A stretch of 59,467 nucleotides of DNA from Deltaproteobacteria bacterium (GTDB taxonomy: Bacteria; UBA10199; SPLOWO2-01-44-7). The position numbers and the translations under genes were made by a program. Below are positions 51,009 through 58,429 of this stretch, one piece after another (positions within the stretch are counted from its first letter, which is position 1; each line of letters starts with the position of its first letter). The DNA is taken from the NCBI GenBank assembly GCA_030648035.1, contig JAUSII010000092.1, positions 1-59,467 on the forward strand, in the 5' to 3' direction. Under the pieces are notes generated by a model. That model worked only from the letters and a program-made list of their open reading frames with translations, was not told the origin of the DNA and made no database searches.

Positions 51009-51995
51009 ATGCAAAACAAAATATTCATCATCGCCGAAGCGGCGCAAGGGTATGAAGGAAGTCTGGAGAAGGCCAAGTTGCTTCTGAAGGGGGCCATCGC
51101 AAGTGGCGCCGATGCTTTCAAAATACAAATTTTCGCGACAGACGAGCTGGCCCGTCACGATTACAAATATTTTTCCCTTTTTCAAACGCTGGAAATGCCG
51201 ATGGCATCTTGGGCAGAGCTGATCCATGAAGCCAAATCGAACGGGCTCAAATTTTATGCCGATGTTTTTGGCCTGGAGACGGCACAAAAACTGCATGAGC
51301 TGAAAGTGGACGGCTACAAAATCCACTGCTCCGATGTCTCCAATCCGCCTCTTCTCGAATTTCTCTCCAAGACCGGTGCTTCGCTTCTCCTGTCTTGCGG
51401 GGGAAGCACGCTGGAGGAGATCGAAAACGCACTCAAAATTCTCTCCAATGGGATCAGCCCTGTCTCTCTCCTGACCGGCTTTCAGGGAGAGCCTTCTCCC
51501 CTGGAAGAGACCCATTTGAACCGAATCCGTTTTTTGGCGGAGAAATTTGGTCTCCCGGTCGGACTGCAGGACCATGTGGAAGGGGGATGCGAAGAGAGTT
51601 TCCTGATTCCCTATATGGCGATTGGCGCCGGAGCGGCGATTATCGAAAAACATATCACCCTCTCCAGACTGCTTCAGATGGAAGATTACGGATCGGCCCT
51701 CACGCCCGAAGAATTCCAGCGGTTTGTCAAGACGATCCGAACTCTCGAAGTGGCGGTTGGCGTCAATGGTTTTGAATTGAGCGCCAAGGAGAATCAATAT
51801 CGGACTCTAATGAAAAAACATGTGGTGGCCAAGGTCGATTTGAATCCGGGAACTGTTCTTTCCTATGACAATATGGCCCTCAAAAGGACGGCAGAAAATA
51901 ATGTGCCGCTCTTTTCCAGCGCCGGTCTCGTCGGAAAAAAGACAGCGACTGTCGTTAAAAAGGATCAGATCATTTTGCCGGAGATGCTTTCATGA
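51009..51995 (+). CDS. Divergent NeuB-family ulosonic acid synthase
   Basis: A 328-residue protein with AAGGAGAAA upstream. It keeps the fold markers AEAAQGYEG (replacing AEAGVNHNG), FKIQIF, GLQDHVEGG (first metal His), IIEKHITLS (second metal His) and a C-terminal SAF-like end (KKHVVAKVDLNPGTVL). The NHN loop and the GPDH substrate loop of NeuB/LegI/PseI are changed (YEG and MEDYGSALTPEEF). PEP condensation should remain possible, but the sugar partner must differ. Paired with the SpsF-like cytidylyltransferase by a 4-bp overlap. Confidence 0.83.
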   Translation: MQNKIFIIAEAAQGYEGSLEKAKLLLKGAIASGADAFKIQIFATDELARHDYKYFSLFQTLEMPMASWAELIHEAKSNGLKFYADVFGLETAQKLHELKVDGYKIHCSDVSNPPLLEFLSKTGASLLLSCGGSTLEEIENALKILSNGISPVSLLTGFQGEPSPLEETHLNRIRFLAEKFGLPVGLQDHVEGGCEESFLIPYMAIGAGAAIIEKHITLSRLLQMEDYGSALTPEEFQRFVKTIRTLEVAVGVNGFELSAKENQYRTLMKKHVVAKVDLNPGTVLSYDNMALKRTAENNVPLFSSAGLVGKKTATVVKKDQIILPEMLS

Positions 51996-52726
51996 AATTG
52001 ATCGCCGCCATTCCCTGCCGCGCGCAGTCGAGCCGTCTGTATGCGAAACCTCTCCAACATATCGATGTGGAGAACAAGGTGACGATACTCGAATATCTGG
52101 TGCGGCAGATCCGAATGCAAAAAGAGGTCTCCGATATTGTTTTGGCTGTCGGTGAGGGACCGGAGAATACCCCGTTTCTCGATCTGGCCCAAAAAATGGA
52201 GATCAGTGCGGTAGTGGGAGACACAGAAGAGGTGATGTCGCGTATGATTTGCGCTGCCAAAAGTGTCGGGGGTGACACCATTTTACGCATCACCAGCGAA
52301 TGTCCTTTTATTTATTTCGATACTTTTACGGAAGTATTTGAGCTGCATTGCAAAGAGAAGTCGGATCTGACGGTCATCGAAAATCTTCCTGATGGCGCTT
52401 ATTATGAGTTGATACAGACCAAAGCCCTTGTCCGTTCGTATGAGATGGGACATCGTGGGGCCTGGGTGACACTGCATATCAAGGAGCACCCGGAGATTTT
52501 CAAAACTTTAAAATTGCAACCCCTGAAGGAATTGTGTCGACCCGAGTTGAGGATAACCGTCGATTATCCGGAAGACCTGATGGGGGTTAGGGCTATTTAT
52601 TCGGCATTAAAAGGGGAAAAACAATTTCCAGCTCTTCGTGACATTATCGGTTTCCTCGATGCCCATCCTGTTGTAAGAGGATGGGTCACTGCGCATGAAG
52701 CCGGTGCCGGAAGGATTTGGGATTAG
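51992..52726 (+). CDS. SpsF/PseF-like cytidylyltransferase
   Basis: A 244-residue protein, ATGA overlap. LIAAIPCRAQSSRLYAKPL is a KdsB/SpsF-type loop with PCRAQSSR in place of PARxxSxR. RITSECPFIYFDTF and LRITVDYPEDLMGVRAIY match SpsF and PseF proteins. It activates the product of the upstream NeuB-like enzyme with CTP (inference from overlap and pairing). The PCR variant of the loop is worth noting. Confidence 0.83.
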   Translation: MKLIAAIPCRAQSSRLYAKPLQHIDVENKVTILEYLVRQIRMQKEVSDIVLAVGEGPENTPFLDLAQKMEISAVVGDTEEVMSRMICAAKSVGGDTILRITSECPFIYFDTFTEVFELHCKEKSDLTVIENLPDGAYYELIQTKALVRSYEMGHRGAWVTLHIKEHPEIFKTLKLQPLKELCRPELRITVDYPEDLMGVRAIYSALKGEKQFPALRDIIGFLDAHPVVRGWVTAHEAGAGRIWD

Positions 52727-52732
52727 AAAAAT

Positions 52733-54424
52733 ATGACGACCGCTCCACAACGTTTTTATCAGCGATTTGGGACTCAAGGTGAGATATTGAGTCTCGATTG
52801 GTCCCGCATCACCACGGAAAAATCATCCCTTGGCTTTGAACCGCGCGCAGAAGGGCTCGATGTTTTGTTTATCAACGCCCCCATTCGCGAGTGGTCTTTT
52901 CCCAACATCATGCCTATTGGACACGGGTATGTCGGCTCCATTACGGTGATGGATGGCCATCGTCTCGATGTACTCGATTTAAATGCCGAGAGAAAAAAAC
53001 CGGTTGAAGATGCCGCCGGTTTTATTCCCTGGGTTGAAGCGCGGGTTTTGGAAAAACTGAAACAAAAAAAACCCGATGTGATCGGACTGGGCGGCATCAT
53101 CACACAATACAGCTGGCTGAAACGGATTGCGCGTCTCTGCAAAGAGACCTATCCCGATGTTCCAATTGTTTTGGGGGGAGGCATCGCCTCGTCCATGCCG
53201 GAATTCATGGTGCGGCGCATGCCGGTCGACATCGCAGTGCAGGAAGAGGGGGAGTCGACTTTTTCAGAAGTTTTGCATCGTCTCGAAATGAAAATATCGC
53301 TCGAGGGTTTGAAGGGGACCGCCTATCGCGACCCTGCTTCGGGCGAGGTGCGCAACAACGGGTTGCGTCCCTCCATTCAATCTCGTCATATGGGGTTGGA
53401 TGGTCTCCCGTGGCCTTTGCGCAAAGCATGGCCGGAAGAAGAGGTCTACAAACGCAATCCCGTCGGGCATCTCAACTGGCAGACCAAATGGATCAACGGG
53501 GCCTCGACCGATTCCAACCAATATTCGGTTTCGATGATCGCCTCGCGCGGTTGTCCTTATGCCGCGAGCGCCTGCGATTATTGTTACGCCGCTTACCTGG
53601 GAAAACTTTATCGGTTGAGAAGTCCCAAAGAAGTGGTCGATGAGATGCAGTTTTTGAAAGAGCAATATGATGTCACCTATATCCATTTTCTGGATGATTT
53701 GATGATGACGAATTACAAGTGGGCTCTGGAACTCTGCGAAGAATTACGACAGAGAAAGGCTGCCACCGGTTTTGAAGTGTTGTGGGGCGGCACTTGTCGC
53801 ACCAATATCATCGCCGACGATGTGATCCGCGCCAAAAAAGAGGGACGCCCACACATGCTCGAGCAGGCGCATGAGGTGGGGATGCGCCAGGCCGGCTTCG
53901 GTGTGGAATCGGCCAGTCCCACCATTTTGAAATCAATCGACAAGAGTGGGCAGACGGTGGAAAAAATGGAAATCTGCATTCGGGAAACACAGAGAATCAT
54001 GGGTTACGCCGATTGTTCTTTCATGATCGGTTCTCCTGGAGAATCGAAACAGACTATGCAGGAGACAGTCGATTTTTGCAGAAGGGTCGGCTTGAAGCCG
54101 GAAGTTTTTTTCTTCACTACCGCCTATCCCGGCACCACCTTCTGGCAGTTGGCCCTAGACAAAGGTTTGATTGGCAAGGCGGTGACGGGAGAATTGGGGC
54201 CTGCCAACGAAGATGTCATCGAACAATATTTTATCCGTCTGGGAGAACAGGGAGAAGAGGTGCGGACCAATTTCAGCGATCTTCCCGATGAAGAGGTAAT
54301 TGAATTATCGTGGTGGGCTATCAATGAATTGGGGGCGCAGAACAAAGTGCGCCATCCCCACACCGGAGAGATTCAGGATCGCAAACGGGCCACGGTGCGT
54401 GGCGCCAGCAAAGCCGATTTGTAG
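52733..54424 (+). CDS. B12-binding-domain radical SAM protein with CX6CX2C cluster motif
   Basis: A 563-residue protein. Residues 1-190 look like a B12-binding-type Rossmann domain (FINAPIREW, DVIGLGGIIT, IVLGGGIAS, EEGESTF) but lack DxHxxG. The radical SAM domain starts near residue 265. Its Cys motif is SRGCPYAASACDYCY, which reads C-x6-C-x2-C instead of C-x3-C-x2-C. FLDDLMMTNY and GFGVESAS are typical downstream strands. B12 radical SAM proteins often methylate unactivated carbons or phosphinates. Role here unknown; next to a class III aminotransferase. Confidence 0.87.
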   Translation: MTTAPQRFYQRFGTQGEILSLDWSRITTEKSSLGFEPRAEGLDVLFINAPIREWSFPNIMPIGHGYVGSITVMDGHRLDVLDLNAERKKPVEDAAGFIPWVEARVLEKLKQKKPDVIGLGGIITQYSWLKRIARLCKETYPDVPIVLGGGIASSMPEFMVRRMPVDIAVQEEGESTFSEVLHRLEMKISLEGLKGTAYRDPASGEVRNNGLRPSIQSRHMGLDGLPWPLRKAWPEEEVYKRNPVGHLNWQTKWINGASTDSNQYSVSMIASRGCPYAASACDYCYAAYLGKLYRLRSPKEVVDEMQFLKEQYDVTYIHFLDDLMMTNYKWALELCEELRQRKAATGFEVLWGGTCRTNIIADDVIRAKKEGRPHMLEQAHEVGMRQAGFGVESASPTILKSIDKSGQTVEKMEICIRETQRIMGYADCSFMIGSPGESKQTMQETVDFCRRVGLKPEVFFFTTAYPGTTFWQLALDKGLIGKAVTGELGPANEDVIEQYFIRLGEQGEEVRTNFSDLPDEEVIELSWWAINELGAQNKVRHPHTGEIQDRKRATVRGASKADL

Positions 54425-54429
54425 GAATC

Positions 54430-55725
54430 ATGGCAAATTATTCCAAAAATCTGGAAGCACTGAAACGGGCGAAACAATTTATTCCCGCCGCGTCGCAGGT
54501 CTACAGCAAAAGTTACAAATATTTTTGCGAAGGGGCCGCACCCGTTTTCGCCGACCGCGGTTTGGGTTCTCACCTTTGGGATATCGACGGCAACGAATTC
54601 ATCGACACAATTCTGGGTCTGGGGGCTGTCACCGTCGGTTATAATGATGAACGGGTCAACAACGCCATTCGCCTGCAACTTGAAAAAGGGATGAGTTTTA
54701 CGCTCCCCTCCATTCTCGAAGCAGAATTGGCCGAGACATTGGCAGAAATTATTCCCTCCGCTGAAATGGTGAAGCTGGTGAAGAACGGTTCCGATGCCAC
54801 CACCGCCGCTGTCCGTTTGGCCAGGGCCCATACCGGCAGAGAGATGATTCTCACCTGCGGGTATCACGGCTGGCATGATTGGTCGATCGGCCTGACGGAA
54901 AAAAATAGTGGTGTTCCCCTCGCTGTTCAAAAACTGACGCAAAAATTCAAATACAATGATTTGGCAGGGCTTGAAAAAAAGTTGGAAGAAAATAAAAATG
55001 GAGTCGCTTGCGTCATCATGGAACCGATCCAGTTGGAATTCCCGCAGAGCGGCTATCTTGAAGGGGTGCGCGCGCTGACACACAAGCACGGAGCTCTTCT
55101 TATTTTTGACGAAGTCGTGACCGGTTTTCGTTTTCATATTCAGGGGGCACAAGGTTACTTCAATGTGACCCCCGACCTCTCCTGCTTTGGAAAGGGAATG
55201 GCCAACGGTGCCGCGGTGTCGGCGGTGGTTGGAAGAAGAGATGTGATGCGGTTGATCGAAGAGGGGGTTTTTATCTCGAGCACTTTTGGCGGTGAGGCCC
55301 TCTCTTTGGCTGCGGCTCTGGAGACAATTGCGATTCTCAAAAAACCGGAGTCTTTTGAAAAAATATGGGAGATGGAAAATCTTCTTTTGATAGGTCTGAA
55401 TGAGACGATTGCATCCCTCGATCTGGGGTCGGTGGCCTACACCTGCCGTTTGCCTGCGCACACCGCTCTCCTATTCAAACCGGTTTCTGAAACTGTTTCA
55501 GCCCTCGATATTCAATCCTATTTTCAACAGGAGGTTTTGAAAGAGGGGATTCTCTATATGGGCGTTCACAATTTCTGTCTGGCCCATTCCAAAGAGGATA
55601 TGCAAAAGATGATTGCCGCCTATTCAAAAACCTTGAAAAAAGTAAAAGAGGTTCTTGGGTCCAAAAATCTGGAGAATCAGATGGAAGGGGCCAAGATCCG
55701 CCCGGTGTTTACCCGCAACGAATAA
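54430..55725 (+). CDS. Class III aminotransferase (glutamate-1-semialdehyde aminomutase-like)
   Basis: A 431-residue protein. NGSDATTAAVRLARAHTGR, YHGWHDW, LIFDEVVTGFRFHIQGAQ (PLP Asp) and LSCFGKGMANGAA (Schiff-base Lys) are class III signatures, closest to glutamate-1-semialdehyde 2,1-aminomutases. HemL function is unlikely in this setting. It more likely transaminates or shifts an amino group on a sugar or acyl aldehyde. It follows the radical SAM gene by 5 bp. Confidence 0.88.
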   Translation: MANYSKNLEALKRAKQFIPAASQVYSKSYKYFCEGAAPVFADRGLGSHLWDIDGNEFIDTILGLGAVTVGYNDERVNNAIRLQLEKGMSFTLPSILEAELAETLAEIIPSAEMVKLVKNGSDATTAAVRLARAHTGREMILTCGYHGWHDWSIGLTEKNSGVPLAVQKLTQKFKYNDLAGLEKKLEENKNGVACVIMEPIQLEFPQSGYLEGVRALTHKHGALLIFDEVVTGFRFHIQGAQGYFNVTPDLSCFGKGMANGAAVSAVVGRRDVMRLIEEGVFISSTFGGEALSLAAALETIAILKKPESFEKIWEMENLLLIGLNETIASLDLGSVAYTCRLPAHTALLFKPVSETVSALDIQSYFQQEVLKEGILYMGVHNFCLAHSKEDMQKMIAAYSKTLKKVKEVLGSKNLENQMEGAKIRPVFTRNE

Positions 55726-55730
55726 ACAAA

Positions 55731-56483
55731 ATGGAATTTGCACTCAAATTATGGTCGACCAACGGCAGCCTCATCTCTGCCGCGCGGGAACTCCATTCAC
55801 AAAAATATTTCGACCGGATTGAGTTGTATGCAGTTCCAAATTCTTACAGACAGGAGATCTCCAAATGGATAGAGCTGGAGATCCCCTATATTATTCATGC
55901 CCCCCATTTTGGACACGGGTTCAATCTCTCTTTGGCTGAAAACTGGGAGAAAAATAGGGAGATGTTCGGTGAGGCGAGACAATATTGCGAAACCTTGAAC
56001 GCCAAAAATATTGTGGTCCATCTGGGAACAAAGGGAACATTGAAAGAGAGCCTTCGCCAATTAAAAGAGTTGGAATATTCCAAAGTGGTCGTCGAAAATA
56101 AACCGCAGATTGCCCTGGATGGAACCACCTGCATCGGCACTTCGCCGGAGAATATAAAAAAGGCGATGGAGACCTGCGACGTCGGGTTCTGTCTCGATCT
56201 CTCCCACGCCACCGCCTATGCAACCTTTCATAAAAAAAATCCCTTCGATATTTTAAAAGAGTTCATCGCCTTGAAGCCGTCCCAGTATCATCTCTCTGAC
56301 GGATTGGTTCAGAATATTCAGGACAAACACATGAATCTGGGGAAAGGGAATTACGATTTGAAAAATATTTTTGCACTGCTTCCCAAAGAGGCACTTATCG
56401 TCTTGGAGACACCCAAGACCTCTGATGTCTGTCTTGACGTCTTTGTAGATGAGATTCATTTTATTCGGGAGCATCTGTCATGA
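55731..56483 (+). CDS. Xylose-isomerase-like TIM-barrel protein
   Basis: A 250-residue protein of sugar phosphate isomerase/epimerase (AP_endonuc_2) type. FDRIELYAV, IIHAPHFG (metal His), KNIVVHLGTKG, VVVENKPQ (metal Glu), FCLDLSHATAY (Asp/His), YHLSDG and VLETPK follow the alternating metal-ligand strands of that fold. Substrate unknown; it overlaps the tandem formyltransferase gene by 4 bp. It may isomerise or epimerise an amino sugar before formylation. Confidence 0.75.
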   Translation: MEFALKLWSTNGSLISAARELHSQKYFDRIELYAVPNSYRQEISKWIELEIPYIIHAPHFGHGFNLSLAENWEKNREMFGEARQYCETLNAKNIVVHLGTKGTLKESLRQLKELEYSKVVVENKPQIALDGTTCIGTSPENIKKAMETCDVGFCLDLSHATAYATFHKKNPFDILKEFIALKPSQYHLSDGLVQNIQDKHMNLGKGNYDLKNIFALLPKEALIVLETPKTSDVCLDVFVDEIHFIREHLS

Positions 56484-57742
56484 AAATTCTATTTTTAGGA
56501 TATCCCGATTCTTCGCTGATCCCTTTTTTAAAAAGCTTCGGTGACACTGTCACCGTGGTGGAGTCTGACAAAAAAATCGCACCAGAATGGGTTCGCTCGA
56601 ACGGTTTCGATTTTCTTTTGAGCTACGGCTATCTCCATATCTTGAAAAAAGATATTCTGGGACAGTTTTCAGGAAGGGCTATCAACCTGCACATTGCTCT
56701 TCTCCCATGGAACCGTGGAAAGGATCCCAACTTTTGGAGTTTTGTCGAAGGGAGTCCCAAGGGGGTGACGATTCATCTGTTGGATGAAGGGGTCGATACG
56801 GGAGATATTCTGGTTCAAAAGGAGATTTCATTTTCTAATCATGAGACGCTTCGTTCAAGCTATGCGATACTTCGCAATGAAATCGAAAAACTTTTTTTTC
56901 AAAACTGGGAAAAGATTCGCAGTCTTGCCTGCACTGTCACAAAACAATCTGACGGTGGGAGTTTTCATAAGGCATCGGAAAAAGAATCGCTGTTGCATCT
57001 GTTGACGGAAGGTTGGGAGACCCCCGTTAGAAATCTGATTGCCTATGGCCAGAAAAATGAAAATTATCTGGTGCTGGGGAACAGACCGTGGAGCGTCAAA
57101 ACATTTGAAGAGACTCTTAAAAATTGGTCCGGGCGCTGGCATTTCATTGGGACAAAAGAGGGGTTGACGCTGGAAGCGGTGGAAAAAATAAAACCGAAAT
57201 ATCTTTTTTTTCTCCACTGGTCATGGATTGTTCCCAAAGAGATTTTAAATCGGTTTGAATGTGTTTGCTTTCACATGACCGATCTCCCCTTTGGTCGCGG
57301 TGGAACACCTCTGCAGAATCTTATTTTACAAGGGTTTGAGAGAACAAAGCTTTCCGCTTTTCGGATGACTTCGGAAGTGGATGGCGGCCCGATTTATATG
57401 AAAGAAGCTCTCTCTTTGGAGGGGAATGCCGATGCCATTTATCACCGCTCCAATCTTCTCTCGGCGCAGATGATCGGACGTCTTGTGGCAGAAAATCCGA
57501 AACCGGTGGATCAAACGGGCGAGGTGGTTCATTTTCGGCGCCGCAAACCCGAAGAGAGTGCCTTACCCTTTCTCTCTTCTGCAAAAGAGTTCTACAATTT
57601 TATACGGATGCTCGATGCGGAGGGATATCCCAAGGCCTTTGCCGACTTTGGTCCTTTTCGTTTTGAATGGAGTGGGGCTGTGCTAAAGGATGGAGTACTT
57701 GAGGCCGATGTGAACTTTAAATTGAAGGAGACCCAAAAATGA
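56480..57742 (+). CDS. Tandem formyltransferase fusion
   Basis: A 420-residue protein, ATGA overlap, with two formyltransferase-like domains. Domain 1 (residues ~1-190) has INLHIALLPWNRG (Asn69, His71) and DEGVDTGDILVQ (Asp106), the N-H-D catalytic set of 10-formyl-THF transferases. Domain 2 (~200-400) has CFHMTDLPFGRGGTPLQN and SEVDGGPIYMK; the Asn is Cys but His and Asp are present. It probably N-formylates an amino sugar, for example to give a formamido-nonulosonic acid. The PIG-L deacetylase gene follows. Confidence 0.83.
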   Translation: MKILFLGYPDSSLIPFLKSFGDTVTVVESDKKIAPEWVRSNGFDFLLSYGYLHILKKDILGQFSGRAINLHIALLPWNRGKDPNFWSFVEGSPKGVTIHLLDEGVDTGDILVQKEISFSNHETLRSSYAILRNEIEKLFFQNWEKIRSLACTVTKQSDGGSFHKASEKESLLHLLTEGWETPVRNLIAYGQKNENYLVLGNRPWSVKTFEETLKNWSGRWHFIGTKEGLTLEAVEKIKPKYLFFLHWSWIVPKEILNRFECVCFHMTDLPFGRGGTPLQNLILQGFERTKLSAFRMTSEVDGGPIYMKEALSLEGNADAIYHRSNLLSAQMIGRLVAENPKPVDQTGEVVHFRRRKPEESALPFLSSAKEFYNFIRMLDAEGYPKAFADFGPFRFEWSGAVLKDGVLEADVNFKLKETQK

Positions 57743-58419
57743 AGATACTTGTTGTTGTCGCCCATCCCGATGACGAAGTTCTGGGTTGCGGTGGAACCAT
57801 GGCCCGTCTTGCAAAAGAGGGAAACGATATTTATGTGGCCATTTTGGGAGAAGGTGTCACTTCGCGCTACGCCAAACGGGAAGAGGCTGATGCCCAATTG
57901 CTGAAAGATCTGCACGATCGGAGCCGACAGGCGGTGAAAATTCTGGGAGCCAAAGATCTTTTTATGTCGGGTCTTCCCGACAACCGTTTTGACACTGTCC
58001 CTTTGCTTGATGTCGTAAAAATTGTGGAGGATCTGGTTGCCAGGCTTCAGCCCGCTGAAATTTATACCCATCACAGCGGCGATTTGAATATCGATCATAC
58101 AGTAGTGAATCGCGCGGTAATGACGGCCACACGCCCGCTTCAGGGTGGGATTGTGAAAAACATTTATGCCTTCGAAGTTCCCTCTTCCACCGAGTGGGCT
58201 TTCCAGAGATTTGAACCGGCTTTTCGTCCCAATATTTTTACCGATATCTCTTCAACACTCGATCTGAAAATCAGGGCGATGGCCTGTTATGAATCCGAAA
58301 TTAGGCCTTTCCCTCATCCCCGTTCCGCGGAGGCTTTGCAATCGATTGCCAAACGATGGGGGAGTGTGGCGGGCAACAATGCCGCAGAGGCTTTTGAGTT
58401 GATCCGATCTTTGAGATAA
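57739..58419 (+). CDS. PIG-L family deacetylase
   Basis: A 226-residue protein, ATGA overlap. VVVAHPDDEVLGCGGTMARL holds the catalytic Asp and metal ligands, and THHSGDLNIDHTVVNRAV the HxxDH late motif. PIG-L enzymes remove N-acetyl groups from sugars. Next to the formyltransferase it suggests an exchange of N-acetyl for N-formyl, followed by the PseI synthase. The substrate is inferred to be the pseudaminate precursor or a CMP-ulosonate. Confidence 0.92.
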   Translation: MKILVVVAHPDDEVLGCGGTMARLAKEGNDIYVAILGEGVTSRYAKREEADAQLLKDLHDRSRQAVKILGAKDLFMSGLPDNRFDTVPLLDVVKIVEDLVARLQPAEIYTHHSGDLNIDHTVVNRAVMTATRPLQGGIVKNIYAFEVPSSTEWAFQRFEPAFRPNIFTDISSTLDLKIRAMACYESEIRPFPHPRSAEALQSIAKRWGSVAGNNAAEAFELIRSLR

Positions 58420-58429
58420 TTTTTAATTT

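Noticed and set aside
54373-55461. Long antisense ORF (362 aa, - strand)
   Set aside because: Opposite a well-supported class III aminotransferase; shadow ORF.
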